Shown here: positions 22,693 to 33,377 of the stretch, piece by piece
Layout: the number at the start of each line of letters is the position of its first letter
How positions within the stretch are numbered: position 1 is the first letter of the stretch
Assembly: GCA_963383645.1 (NCBI GenBank)
Contig: OY726572.1
Span: 21,048,792 to 21,112,791 of the forward strand
DNA: 64,000 bases
Direction of reading: 5' to 3'
Source of the DNA: Muscardinus avellanarius
Lineage: Eukaryota; Chordata; Mammalia; Rodentia; Gliridae
The notes under the pieces: model-generated
What the model was told of the DNA's origin: nothing
The model's database searches: none
The model's input: the letters and a program-made list of their open reading frames with translations, nothing else
Made by a program: the position numbers and the translations under genes

Positions 22693-23352
22693 GACTAGGA
22701 ATAGAACCAACGTATGACCCCGTCATTACACTCCTTGGTATCTTCCCAAAAACTTTAGAATACTATAGTGATACATGCAAGCCATCTTTAGAGCAGCACA
22801 ACCATAGCCAAATTACAGAACCAACCTGGGTGTCTGCCTACAGATGAATGGCTGAAGAAAATGTGGTATATACAAGGAATGAAATTTTACTCATTCCATA
22901 ACTCATGCCGTAACAATGAGCAAAACGATGTTATTTGCAGGAAAATGGATGGAATTAGAGAATACCATGCTAAGTGACAGCAGCCAATCTCACAGAATCA
23001 AGGGTCATATATTTTTCTCTCATATGTAGAAGCGAGAACAAAAATAGGAAATAAGGGACTTTGGACAAATAAGGAGAAAATCCAGTAGGATGGTGGAAGG
23101 GGTTCGGGAAGGAGGTGGGAGGGGAAAAACGGGAATTGAGAAAGGGAACAGTTCAGAAAGCTTATATCCATACATGAAGGTATCGCTACCAATCTCCCTG
23201 TCGTGTATGGGGAGGGAGAAGAGGAGGGATGGGGAGCAGGTGGGGTTTGGAGGGAAATACGCCAAGGGGAATAGGTATGTATGTTTGTACCACTTTGAAC
23301 TTCACTATGGTGTATAATTACAATCCACCAATAAAAGTATAAAAAAATTTAA
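22210..23352 (+). mobile_element. L1 3' end (ORF2 terminus and 3' UTR), with a SINE insertion
   Basis: The sequence matches the familiar pattern of the end of L1 ORF2 (gaatagacacc, ggccaacaaacatgag, gaatgctggcgaaa, ccatagccaaattacag, tgtctgcctacagatgaatgg, gtggtatatacaagg). A G-rich polypurine tract and an A-rich end at about 23340 follow. It is 5'-truncated, interrupted at about 22482-22690 by a + strand SINE, and carries frame damage, so it is inactive. SINEs upstream inserted at its gctattga sequence. Confidence 0.85.
22482..22692 (+). mobile_element. B1-dID SINE with (CA)n tail inside L1
   Basis: The element interrupts the L1 between ggttcttcaaaaga and aagactaggaatagaacc. Its tail has become a (CA)n run of about 18 units (22657-22692). 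Confidence 0.8.
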
Positions 23353-23960
23353 ATCACAAAAGAGTCCCTCTACCCCCCCCAAAAAAAAAGTTAAAAATAA
23401 AATATTTAGAAAGAGATGTGGACAATGAGCTATGATTAGTTCTATACTGGAGTAATATGTACACATGATATGTTCCCCAAACTAATGAGAACAGGAACCA
23501 TATATCTTGGGCATCCACACACCTCTAGAACCTAGTATATTGCTTTGTTCATAACAGCTGCTCAACGCACCTTAAATGAATCAAATATACAGGTTTTCAT
23601 AGATTGTCCCTTAATTTGGCCTGCAATGTGTTTCCTTCTGTTAAGTACAAGGGCTTGGGATTTTGGTTTTGCTCTAGTCACCAGAGAGCAAACTGCAGGG
23701 CTAGAGATGTAGCTCGATGGGAGAGCACTTGCCTTGCGTGTGCGTGCAAGGCTCTTGGTTTGATCTTCCACAATGCAAAGAAAAATTCAAACTGGAAAAA
23801 GAAGGCAAATAACAGAGTGAAAATTTCAGTTTAGTGAGGGCCCAACTCCAGACACACGGGTCGAAGGTTAATACCAAGCAACAAGCTAACCTGCTGTGCC
23901 AGGTATATTATCATCCACAAGCTGAAGAGAAGCATTTCTGTGGTTAAAATTCTCCCTTTT
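23353..23960. other. Intergenic DNA with an L2-like end and an ID monomer
   Basis: An L2/MIR-type 3' end is suggested at about 23490-23585 (gctgctcaacgcacc, then aaatgaatc). An ID element on the + strand occupies about 23698-23780. No gene is seen. Confidence 0.5.
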
Positions 23961-23961
23961 C

Positions 23962-24178
23962 AGCCAGGCATGGTGGCGCACGCCTGTAATCCCAGTGCTA
24001 GGGAGGCTGAGACAGGAGGATCGCACAGGTTCGAAGCCAGCCTCAGCTACTGAGTGAGGCTCTCAGCAACTTAGTGAGACCTTGTTTCCAACATAAAAGT
24101 CTAAAATAGGTCTGGGAGTATAGCTTGGAGGTAGAAAGTCCCTGAGTTCCACCCCCAGTACCACCAAAAACAAAACCC
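23962..24178 (+). mobile_element. B1-dID SINE
   Basis: A complete dimeric element from gccaggcatggtggcgcacg to cccagtaccaccaaaaac. It belongs to the subfamily with 'ggtctgggagtatagc' in the ID half. Confidence 0.85.
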
Positions 24179-24820
24179 AAAAAACCTCCCTATCCCCCTT
24201 TGTCGACCTTCCCAGTAGGAAAGCATCCTCCCCGGAGTCCCGCTGGGATCCTAACACCCACGAGCTGTGCCCTGTGCCTCACCTCACTTAGATTCACCTG
24301 AGGGGGACCTGATGCTGGCTCACCATCATCCCTACACACACACCCCGCATTGTGTCCCCTCCCTACACACACATTTGCACACCCAAGCTTCTCTCCCTAT
24401 CCCTCCTCTACTCATCAAGACAAGAACTGTTAAAGGAAGGTAAAATGCCCAAACTATCATGACCCATCAGTAATGTCTCCAAAACCCATCAAAGTAGCTC
24501 CATATACTACAATCAGGGGTCCCACATCCTGACAATCAGGGGTGTCAGAAGAAACATGGCTTTCCTCGTATGTTTCAAGAGGAGAAAAATGATAAACTAT
24601 AAACAAAAAGAGATAGGAGCTAGAGAATTCAAATGAAAGGTTGGGGTTGCAGATAAGGACAATTCCAAGAGTATTAGAGAGAGAGAGAGAGAAGAAAGAG
24701 CCTTAGTGAACTTCTAAGATCATTGGAGAAAAAGAAAAAGTCATGAGAGGATGGAGAGCAGTGTAATGAGAGCTGAGATAGGTTGTTGGTTGAAGGAGTT
24801 GCATCAAAGACAGGATAAGA
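24179..24820. other. Intergenic single-copy DNA
   Basis: Nothing gene-like is seen. There is a short (GA)n run at about 24675-24692. Confidence 0.45.
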
Positions 24821-24822
24821 GG

Positions 24823-24939
24823 CCGGGCATGGTGACGTACACTTGTAATCCCAGCATTCGGCAGGCGGAGACCAGAAGATTGCAGTTTGCAGACAGCCTC
24901 AGCTACTTAGTGAGGCCCTGTGCAACTCAGTGAGACCCT

Positions 24940-24971
<32 letters not shown>
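24823..24971 (+). mobile_element. SINE left half with long A-run
   Basis: Only the B1-like half is present (ggccgggcatggtgacgtac to gagaccctgttt). It ends in an A-run of about 27 bases. Confidence 0.8.
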
Positions 24972-24977
<6 letters not shown>

Positions 24978-25427
24978 AGAGAAAATTAAGAGGGGGCAAA
25001 ACTACTGGCTTTGGTTGGGAGGGTGGGTACTGGCTTGTGGAGAACGTGATTGCCAGAGAGTTAACATTTGCCTTGGAAAAGTCTAAGTGGAAAGCCTTGA
25101 CCCGGCTGTTGAACTCACTGAAAACAGACTGTTCCTCCAAGGCAAATATTTCCCCCGATTGCAAACATTGTCTCAAGGATCTCCTGCACATCTTCAGCAG
25201 TTTTATTGCTAATGGTTGTCTCAGGGACTTTCCACAGGTGCTCTGCATTTTACCCAGTTAACCTTTACCTCAAGGTCTCCTGTACATTTACCCATTAAAC
25301 ATGACCTCCAGGACTCACGCACGTTCGCGCACGCAGCAGTGTCCAAACAGTAACCTTCCTGCTTAGGATGACAATAAAGCCCGTGGGAAGTGTCCAGTAG
25401 GACCTTCACTTAACAGTGAGGTCTAGC

Positions 25428-25645
25428 GAGGTGTGGTGGCACACTCTTGTAATCCCAGTACTTGAGAGGTTGAGGTAGGAGGATCGCAGGTTCACAGCCG
25501 GTCTCAGCAAATAATGAGGCCCTCTATAACTTAGTGAGACTTGTTTCAAAGTAAGGAATAAAAAAAATAGGGCTGGAGGTATAGCTCAGAGGTCAATGAC
25601 CCTGAGTACTACAAAAAAAAAAAAAAAGTGAGGCCCCCTGGCCTG

Positions 25646-25716
<71 letters not shown>

Positions 25717-25928
25717 TCACTGGGGACTGAACTTGAACCCAGGGTTATTCTACCTCTGAGCTATATCCCCATATCCCCAGCCTTATTTTATTTTTATTTG
25801 GCAACAGGTCTTGATAGATTGATGATAGTTTCACTACTTGCAGACAGAGACTGTCTTCCAACCTGCAATCTTCCTGTCTCAGCTTCCCAAATACTGGGAT
25901 TACAAGCATGCGCCACCACGCTCGGCTC
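25428..25928. mobile_element. Opposed SINE pair around a (TG)n microsatellite
   Basis: A + strand B1-dID (25428-25627) is followed by a (TG)n tract (25648-25716, one CGCG interruption) and an antisense SINE (about 25717-25928). The TG tract has grown at the tail side of the antisense element, a pattern repeated elsewhere in the window. Confidence 0.8.
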
Positions 25929-25929
25929 A

Positions 25930-26140
25930 GCCTGTCCTTTTCAATCTGCTCTTCATATCTGGCTCCATTCTTTTTCTCTCAGATGCACTGAAGGTTCTTG
26001 ACTCTGGCTATTGGGGGAAAAAATGTTGCTATGAACAAGGGTGTACACATATCTGTTGAAGTACTTGCCTTCTTTCAAATAAGTAGACAGAAATGGAATG
26101 GCTGGATTATATAGTAATGTCATCATGAAACTGAAAGCTG
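25930..26140 (-). mobile_element. Old L1 fragment
   Basis: The stretch with ttgctatgaacaagggtg, catatctgttgaagta and gaaatggaatggctggat is the reverse complement of the well-known L1 3' UTR/ORF2-end consensus. It is short and diverged. Confidence 0.6.
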
Positions 26141-26559
26141 TCACTAAACAGAAAGACCCTGCTCCTCTTGTTCCCACTGGGCCTCTGGCCTGATGCTAAC
26201 ACCTGGTGGTACCATCCTCGTCTCCTAGGCCTCCTTAAGCATTGATACTGGGCACGCAAACATCCATAAGGCTTAGAGGCCATCAGCACAGGACACTGTT
26301 ACCAACCTAGGGAGAAGCCAAGGGCAGAAGGGCCACCCAGTTCCATGCACACTGCTCATGAAGAGACACCAAGAAACCAACTGGCTGAGAGAAGGGTTTC
26401 TTCATGTCTTAGCTTGAATGGAGTCTTCTTCTAAGTCCCAGAATCAAGGGGTAGATGAATTCCTGAAGCTCTGGTTTGTAACCAAGTCCAGGAATCAGCA
26501 GGATTCATTGTCTTGACCATTTTCTTCTCTCATTTTTTTGGTTTGTTCATTTGCCAACC
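26141..26559. other. Intergenic DNA, no gene recognised
   Basis: Single-copy sequence without a recognisable exon, pseudogene or strong repeat. Confidence 0.4.
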
Positions 26560-26925
26560 TGAAGCAGGAGCACCCGGGTACCACACCCCCAGTCTCACTA
26601 AGTTGCTAAGGCTGTCCTCGAACTTGTGATCTTCCTGTCTCAGCCTCCCATATACTAGGATTACAGGTGTGCACCACCATGCCTGTCTCCTTTCCTTAAA
26701 AAAAAAAATGTGGTAAACTGGACATGGTGGAGCATGCTTGTAATCCCTGCGCTTGGGAGGCTGAGACAGGAGGATCGCACAGGTTCGAAGCCAGCCTCAG
26801 CTACTTAGTGAGGCTCTCAGCAATTTAGTGAGACCCTGTTTCCAAATAAAATATAAAATAGGTCTGGGAATATAGCCCGGAGGTAAGCCCCTGGGTTCCA
26901 CCCTCAGTACCACAAAAAAGAAAAA
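26560..26925. mobile_element. Two SINEs, antisense then sense
   Basis: A truncated antisense SINE (26560-26697) is joined by a short A-run to a full + strand B1-dID (26715-26924). Confidence 0.8.
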
Positions 26926-26929
26926 CGTG

Positions 26930-27985
26930 GTAAAATGGATATAAAATATACATCCTAACCATTTTGAAGTGTACAGATTAGTGGCATTCAGTACAATCAT
27001 GTTGTTCTGTAGCCATGACCACCATCTATCTCTAGAACTTGCTTCCATGTATCCAAACTGAGTCTGTCTCCATTAAACAGTAACTTCCCATTACCTCCTC
27101 CTCCCAGCCCCTGGCAGCCATTCTGTTTTCTGTCTGTGCATTTGACCACTCCCGTATCTCATGTAAGTGGAGTAATGATATAGCATTTGTCCATTTGTGA
27201 CCGGCTTATCTCATTTAACATAATATCTTTCAAGATTCATCCATATTTGTAGCACATGTCAGAATTTACTTCCTTTTAAATAAAATTCCTTTTATCCTCA
27301 TAATATTCTTTTTTTTTTTTTTTTTTTTTTGTGGTACTGGGGATGGAACCCAGAGGCATTCTACCTCCAAGCTATACTCCCGGTCCTATTTTTTAGTCTT
27401 TATATTTTTTGAGGCAGGATCTTACTGAGTTGCAAGGGGCCTCACTAAGTAGCTGAGTCTGCCCATGGACCGCGATCCTCGCATCTCTGCCTCCCCAATT
27501 CTGGGATTACAAGCGTGTGCTAACACACCTGGCGTATTCCATTGTTTATACCACATTTTGTTAACCCATTCATTTACCAGTAGATATTCAAGTTGTTTCC
27601 ACCTTTTAACTATGATGAATAAAATTGCTATGAACATGGGAGTAAAATATTCATTGAGGTGACCAGGCATGGTGGCTCATGCCTGTAATCTCAGTATTTG
27701 GGAGGCTGGGACAGGAAGATGACAGGTTCAAAGCCAGCCTCAGCAACTTAGCAAGACCCTGTTTCAAAATAAAAAGGGTTCCCCCTGCCCCCCAAAATAT
27801 AATCCATTGAAGTACCTGCCCTCAATTCTTTTAGCTATCTAGGCACAGTGGAGTTGCTGGATCATGTTAGTAACCCCATGTTTAATTTTCTTGAGGAACC
27901 ATACATTCCTTTTCACAGCAGGTGCACCACTTTACATTCTCCCCAGCTATGCACAAGAGTTCCATGAAATCGCCGATTTTATAAC
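26930..27985 (-). mobile_element. Old L1M-type fragment, interrupted by two SINEs
   Basis: The + strand carries reverse-complement L1 3' consensus: gttgttctgtagccatgacc, then ttcaagattcatccat, then caagttgtttccacctttt, gctatgaacatgggagta, ggagttgctggatcat and cattctccccagctatgcac. It is interrupted by an antisense SINE with a long T-run (27308-27535) and a + strand SINE (27662-27790). Confidence 0.75.
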
Positions 27986-28429
27986 TAACAAGTTTCCTGA
28001 TTACAGTACATGTTCACGGAAGAACATTTAGAAAACTCAAAAGAGCAAAATGAGAAAATTAAAATTCCTTTTATTCTCAGTATGGAGACATGACCTGAAT
28101 TTATATTATTTTCAGCAGAAAAGGAAGTGGCCTTGTTTCCTGGGAGGGTTCAGTAGCCAGACTGGACAGCATGGTCCAAGAATAGTGCTGACGCCTGCCC
28201 TGTGGAGACCTCATCCTCACAGTGTGCATCCTGGTCATCCCACGAAACTAATCATTTGTGAAGTTCGTGCAATTAAACTGGCTTCTGAGGAGAAATTGAG
28301 GGTTGTCCCCAGAAATGGCTATCACATCCTCTACAGGTCTGGTTCGTCATCTTTAAAGCCACCGCAGTGTTGATAAGGTGACATAAAACATTTGAGGAAA
28401 GTGATTGGTCAGAAGAAACACATTCTAGC
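27986..28429. other. Intergenic DNA, no gene recognised
   Basis: A 107-codon open frame at 28050-28373 resembles nothing I know and lacks gene context. Nothing else is seen. Confidence 0.4.
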
Positions 28430-28872
28430 CAGGCGTGGTGGCACATGCTTGTAATCCCAGTACTTGGGAGGCTGAGACAAGAGGATCGCGCAGGTTCAAA
28501 GCCAGCCTCAGCTACTTAGTGAGGCTCTCAGCAACTTAGTGAGACCGTTTCCAAATCAAGTATTTTTAAAAATAGGTCTGTGAGTGTAGCCCAGAGGTAG
28601 AAGACCCCTGGGTTCCATCCCCAGCACCACAAAAAAATAAATAAGGGAAACAAGTTCAACAAATGCACAAAGCACGTCTTCAGAACTGAGCTTTTTTTTT
28701 CCCACCTCCAAGCTACATCCCTCCGGATCTATTTTATTTTTTATTTGGAAACAGGGTCTCCCCAAGTTGCTGATAACCTCGCTATATTGCTGAGACTAGC
28801 TTCGGACCTGCGATCTTCCCGTCTCAGCCTCCCAAATCATGGATATTACAGGCGTGTGCCACCACGCCCAGT
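28430..28872. mobile_element. Opposed SINE pair upstream of CENPA
   Basis: A + strand B1-dID (28430-28640) and an antisense B1-dID (28690-28872). The second ends only about 100 bp before the first CCAAT box of the CENPA promoter. Confidence 0.8.
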
Positions 28873-28959
28873 TTGAGTTTTTTCTTTTTTACCCAGAGGG
28901 AACTTAAGGACCTCAGTCCCGCCCCTCAAAGCTTCTCTAGGATCAGAAGCTCGCTTCAC

Positions 28960-29290
28960 TTCTCCAAGTGCCCATTGGCTGCCTCCACCGTGGCTCCGCC
29001 TTATCCCCGCTATCCTCCAATCACCGCCACCGTTCAATCTCTCATCGCGCTCTCATTGGTCCTCCCTGCGGTCGCTTTACGCCCTGGGAAGCTCTGGATT
29101 GGAGTTTTTAAAAACGCCGGCGATGAAGTAGGCGGGGCGGGCGGTTTGAACGGAAGGTGGCGGTGAGGGCTGCGGGCGCCGGCTCCTCCGCGGCACGCCG
29201 CCCGGGCACTCCCGAGCCCTCGGCAGCGGCCCGCGGTCCCCGGGCCCGGAAGGTCGGGCAGGAGCCGCGCGCCGAGCCCTGCGGCCGGCC
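28960..29290 (+). promoter_or_regulatory. CENPA: CENPA promoter: four CCAAT boxes, CHR, CpG island
   Basis: Four NF-Y sites lie in near-regular spacing: ATTGG at 28974-28978, CCAAT at 29017-29021, ATTGG at 29055-29059 and ATTGG at 29098-29102, with steps of 43, 38 and 43 bp. A CHR element TTTGAA at 29145-29150 follows, directly preceded by GGGCGG. Repeated CCAAT boxes upstream of a CHR and no TATA box is the known layout of G2/M genes controlled by NF-Y and the DREAM/MMB complexes, and CENPA is such a gene. Transcription probably starts shortly after the CHR, at about 29150-29200. The CpG island extends to about 29520, into intron 1. Confidence 0.8.
29145..29150 (+). promoter_or_regulatory. 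CHR element (TTTGAA)
   Basis: The canonical cell-cycle genes homology region sits 43 bp after the last CCAAT box and is preceded by a GC-rich CDE-like GGGCGG. It is the expected LIN54/DREAM contact site of CENPA. Confidence 0.65.
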
Positions 29291-29390
29291 ATGGGTCCCC
29301 GCCGCCGGCGCCGCAAGACCGAGACCCCCGCCCGGCGCAGCGCGAGCCCGACCCCGACCCCCAGGACCCCCCGGCCGGGCCCCTCCCTAG
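29291..29390 (+). CDS. CENPA: CENPA coding exon 1
   Basis: Encodes residues 1-34, the N-terminal tail ([20 protein letters not shown] then [14 protein letters not shown]). S17 and S19 correspond to the human Ser16/Ser18 phosphorylation pair (numbered without Met); the human Ser7 position is Arg. The donor is gtaacc. Confidence 0.96.
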
Positions 29391-32300
29391 GTAACCCCCG
29401 CGCCGCCCCTCTGCGGACCCCGCGGCCCCACCCGGGACCTTCTGCTACCAGGGACGCCGCGGCCCGGGCAGGCCCAGAGCCCAGACACGCGGGGCTGCGG
29501 GAGCCATGGCAAGCGCCGGTCGAGCGCGTCCCAGTACTCAGGCATTGCGTTAAACTGTTTTTCGTGCATTATCTCAGCTTTGTCTTGTGCCCATTTTACA
29601 GCGAGTGAGAAAACCGAGGCGCAGACGGGCCAGGAACTTCAGCAAAGTCCCACGGTTTCCGGCAGACACAAGATTTTAAAGCATCTGTGTTTGTGCTTTT
29701 TTTTTTAAAAAAAAATGCAAATTATTGGCTTGCCTTTTGTGACAATTTCAAACAGTACTACTCCTGGTCCGTGTCTTGTTTTCCTTCCGTGAGTAGCTGT
29801 GTTGGGCCTTAACCAACACCCCTCTCTGTACCCTTCCCGAGCTGTGCACCTGGGGAGAACTCTCAGTTTCTGGAGTTTGGGCTGGAGGGGCCAAGTGCCT
29901 GGGCTGCACACGGCAGCCTTAGCTGCTTCGCTTGTCGTTGAGCTCTTGATTGGTATAACTAAGAGCTTGGTGGAAAAGTGTATGATAGATTATTTTTAAA
30001 TATTGCTGTTGTGAGTGGGATTTTTTTTTTTTCCCGGTACTGGGGATGCAACCCAGGGGCATTCTACCTCTGAGCTACACCCCCAGTCCTATTTTTTATT
30101 ATTTATTTTGAAACAGAGTCCCATTGAGTTGCAAAGGACCTCACTAAGCCGGGGCTGTCTGCGAACCCCTATCCTCCTTTCTCAGCCTCCGGAATCCTGG
30201 GATGACAAGCGTGCGTAACCACACCGGGCTTGGATTTTTTTTTTTTTTGGTGGTACTGGAAGTGGAACCCAAGGCCTTTTCTACCTCTGGGCTATACTCC
30301 CAGACCTATTTTGGAACAGGGTCTCACTAAGTTGCTGAGAGCCTCACTAAGTAGCTGAGGCTGGCTTTGAACCTGTGTGATCCTCCTGTCTCATCCTCCC
30401 AAGCACGGGGATTACAAGCGTGTGCCACCATGTCCAGCTGTTAGATTTTTTTCTTTCTTTCTTTTTTTTTTTTTTTTTTTTTTTTTTTTGGTGGTACTAG
30501 GGTTCCTGGAAGCCCTTCTACCTCTGGGCTACACTCCCACAGGCTACACTCCCAGACCTATTTTATACTTTTTTTTAATGTGGAAACAGACAGGGTCTCT
30601 TAAGCCAGTGTGACTGGCTTCGAACCTGCGCGATCCTCCTGTCTGTAGATTTTTTATTTCTTAAAACACAAATTATTTAACCTTTGTATCCTGCCAACTT
30701 TCTCAATCTTTTTTGTTTGTTTGGGTGTGGTGCTAAGAATTGAACCCAAGGATGTTCTCTCTGTACACCCCCAGTCCTATTTTTATTTTAAAACATCTCC
30801 CTAGGTTGCTGACAGCTTCCCTAAGTTGCTGAGGCTGACCTGGAACTTGCCATTCTTATGTTTTGGTCTCCCTAGTACTGGGAGTACAGGCATGCATCAC
30901 CACGCCTGGCTTCAATTGGAATTTTTTTGTTTTTGTGCTGGAAACTGAACCTGGGACGTCCTGCCTCCAAACTTCAATCTCAGCCCTTTTAATTTTTATT
31001 TTGAAGCAGAGATTTTGCTAAATTGGGCCTTCCTAAGTTGCTGAGGCTAGCTTTGAACCTGTGATCCTTCTATCTAGGCTTCCTAAGTACTGGGATTACA
31101 GACATGTGCCACCATGCCTGGCTTTACTTTGGAGGGTGTCTTTTTAGTCGTCAGAACTAGAATTTGAGCCAAAGGCTATGGTTCCATCTGAGTTATGCCA
31201 CTCACTTGTTTTTTCTTTTCTTGTGGTACTGGATGGAGATTGAACTCAAGGGCATTCTACTTCTGAGCTATACCCCCAGCCCTATTTTTTTTTTTTTTTT
31301 TAGTTTGAAACAGGGTCTTACTAAGTTGCCCAGGCTTTCCTGGGACCTGTAATCTCCTGTCTCAGCCTCTTCTAAATACTGGGATTACAAGTGTGCACCA
31401 CCACGCCTGGCAGAGTCGTGCCACTTCTAAGGCCCCACCTTGACCTCTACCGAACACTGGCCAACTCTCTTCACGTCCCTGGGGCCCAGGATAATCAAGA
31501 CAAAGGAACTGTAGTAGATTAGATCTGATTCTACCTGCTGTTTAAAGGGAGAGGGGCACTAAAATGAAAATTGCTGAGTTCCCAGTCTAGTGGGAAAGAA
31601 GCACTGAGTCCCGGTTACCCAGAGGAGGGAGGTGACTCGTGTGTTGGAAAGGGATCAGGGTTTAGGAAGGGCTTCCTGGAAGGTTTCGCACCCAAACCTC
31701 AAAGGAGCATCCATTTATTCATTTAGCAAATGTTTATTTAGCATGTTGCCTGTTGTTTTCTGTTTGCTGAGGATGACAGCAGTGAATAAAAGAAGCGCCT
31801 GCTCCACTGGGTGGTGGTTGTGCAGAGTTGCTGTAACTGCACAGTTTGTCCTGACAGTTTGTGTCTCAGCCAAGCTGAAGGGCATCCCGCTTTCCACTGC
31901 ACTTTTTCTTCACAACTCAACTCTTTTATTCAGGCACTTCTCGTCTGCGCAGTCAGCGGAGACAAGGCTGGATTAAGGAGATCCGGAAGCTTCAGAAGAG
32001 CACAGACCTGCTGATAAGGAAGCTCCCCTTCGCCCGCCTGGTGAGCTCCAGGGGCTCCCCGCCGCTCTGTGCTGTCCCCTTTACTTAAGTAAATCTCCCA
32101 AGTATGGGAGACCCTACAGTCTCTTACCTAAATGGCTGAAGAGCATCTTCTCTAACTTGGTAGGGAACTCTTCATCTTCTCTTTCTTTCTTTTTCTTCTT
32201 TTTTTTTGCGGTACTGGGGATGGAACCCAGGAGCATTCTACCTCCGAGCTACACCTCCAGCCCTATTTTTTGAAACAGGATCTCACTGAGTTGCAAAGAG

Positions 32301-33377
32301 CCTCACTAAGTAACTGAGGCTGTTCGCGAACCACGATCCTCCTGTCTCAGCCTCCCAGATGCTGGGATTACAAGAGTGCACAACCACACCCGGCTCTCAT
32401 CGTCTGAAAACATGAATCCTCCAGGGGTACCTTGCAATTCCATATGGAATTGATTTATATTACCCCCTCCAACACCTTTGAAACTGTGTGCTTTGACTGT
32501 ATAAATAGAACCCACTCATCCCTCCACCTTTTTTGTGTGTGTGGATGGTATTGGAACATTCTACTGCCGAGCTACGTCCCCAACCTGTTTTATTTTGAAA
32601 CATGGTCTTGCCAGGTTGATGAGTCTCACTACTTGTTGAAGCTGTCTTTGAACCTGCGATCCTCCTGTCTCAGCGTGCATCACCACATTCAGCTTCCATC
32701 TACCCTTTGATCCGTTTTCCTACCCTGGAGATTGCCTTCTTAACTCCCTACCTACCACCAGTAAGCAGTATGCCAGTTCCTACGATCCCTGGAGACCACC
32801 TTGCAGCCAGCCAGGACAGGAAGATGGAAATGGGGATTGATGGGAGACACTCAAAGGGTCTTCCTTGAATCTTCTGTAACTCTCTGCTCCTCCCCATTGC
32901 CATCCCCGCTCCTCCACAGGCAAGAGAAGTATGCGGGAAATTCACTCGCGGTGTGGACTTCAATTGGCAAGCCCAGGCCCTGTTGGCCCTTCAAGAGGTA
33001 AGAAGGGGCCCAGGTACAAGTGGGTGAGAGCTCAGAGGGAGGAAGAGCATTCTAGAACTCCACCGGGCTGCCTCTGGCCTCCTGAAAAGAGTGGCAGGTC
33101 AGCACCTGAGGGTTTAGAGGAGCCGAGTTCAGTCCCACTCGTGAACAGTCTTTCCGTCCATCCTTTGAGCCCTCAGATGAAGCTCAGCGGGTCTCCAAGA
33201 AAAAGCAACCCATGCCCTTTGCCCTTTCTCTTTCTGCCCCAGGCAGCAGAAGCATTTCTAGTTCACCTCTTTGAAGACGCCTACCTCCTCTCCTTGCACG
33301 CCGGTCGAGTCACTCTCTTCCCCAAAGACGTGCAGCTGGCCAGGAGGATCCGTGGCATTCAGGAAGGACTCGGCTGA
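29291..33377 (+). CDS. CENPA: Histone H3-like centromeric protein A, full gene (four coding exons)
   Basis: Coding exons: 29291-29390, 31934-32040, 32920-32997 and 33243-33377. All have GT/AG boundaries and the reading frame is continuous (420 nt, 139 residues; human 140). The protein replaces H3 in centromeric nucleosomes and marks the kinetochore site. Residues 1-45 form the basic, proline-rich tail. The histone fold follows, with alpha-N helix ([21 protein letters not shown]), L1 loop with R79-G80, and the CATD region ([19 protein letters not shown]...[12 protein letters not shown]) that binds HJURP. The C-tail is IQEGLG, the CENP-C contact. After Met removal the N-terminus is Gly-Pro-Arg, the NRMT1 methylation motif. 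Compared with human, Ser7 is Arg, Ser68 is Ala (here residue 67) and the tail Leu-Glu is Ile-Gln. Exon 3 is 78 nt, so its skipping would keep the frame, as in the known short human isoform. Confidence 0.97.
29391..31933 (+). other. CENPA: CENPA intron 1
   Basis: A 2.5-kb intron (gtaacc to ttcag). It contains the end of the CpG island, a MIR-like piece at about 29555-29660, six antisense SINEs (30020-31415) and an L2-like stretch at about 31700-31800 (catttattcatttagcaaat). Confidence 0.85.
30020..31415 (-). mobile_element. Row of six antisense SINEs in CENPA intron 1
   Basis: Six B1-dID-type elements in the same orientation, opposite to CENPA, at about 30020-30228, 30233-30440, 30469-30650, 30712-30912, 30920-31124 and 31207-31412. 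Divergence differs between copies, so they arrived at different times. The third has the shortened 'ggttcctggaagccc' and 'ctcttaagccag' form shared with copies elsewhere. Confidence 0.85.
31934..32040 (+). CDS. CENPA: CENPA coding exon 2
   Basis: Encodes residues 34-69, the end of the tail and the alpha-N/alpha-1 part of the histone fold ([19 protein letters not shown], then IRKLPFARL). Ala67 stands where human has Ser68. The acceptor is attcag and the donor gtgagc. Confidence 0.97.
32197..32694 (-). mobile_element. Two antisense SINEs in CENPA intron 2
   Basis: A full B1-dID (32197-32394) and a shorter, diverged SINE (32537-32694), both antisense to CENPA, separated by about 140 bp of unique sequence. 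Confidence 0.75.
32920..32997 (+). CDS. CENPA: CENPA coding exon 3
   Basis: Encodes residues 70-95 ([14 protein letters not shown], then [12 protein letters not shown]). This includes the R-G loop 1 insertion specific to CENP-A and the first half of the CATD. At 78 nt it can be skipped in frame. The acceptor is ccacag and the donor gtaaga. Confidence 0.97.
33243..33377 (+). CDS. CENPA: CENPA coding exon 4 (terminal)
   Basis: Encodes residues 96-139: the rest of alpha-2 ([20 protein letters not shown]), loop 2 and alpha-3 ([18 protein letters not shown]), and the tail IQEGLG. The stop TGA is at 33375-33377. The acceptor is ccccag. Confidence 0.97.
   Translation, partial: AAEAFLVHLFEDAYLLSLHAGRVTLFPKDVQLARRIRGIQEGLG

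Noticed and set aside
23698..23780. tRNA gene on the basis of A-box and B-box-like sequence (also 3017-3118, 56560-56770)
   Set aside because: These are ID SINEs: tRNA-derived promoter boxes with A tails and no intact cloverleaf.
25648..26001. Open frame beginning with Cys-Val repeats (also 41019-41450, 46792-47022)
   Set aside because: Produced by (TG)n microsatellites running into antisense SINEs.
28050..28373. 107-codon + strand open frame upstream of CENPA
   Set aside because: No recognisable domain, no splice signals with neighbours, and it starts within A-rich sequence at the edge of an old L1.
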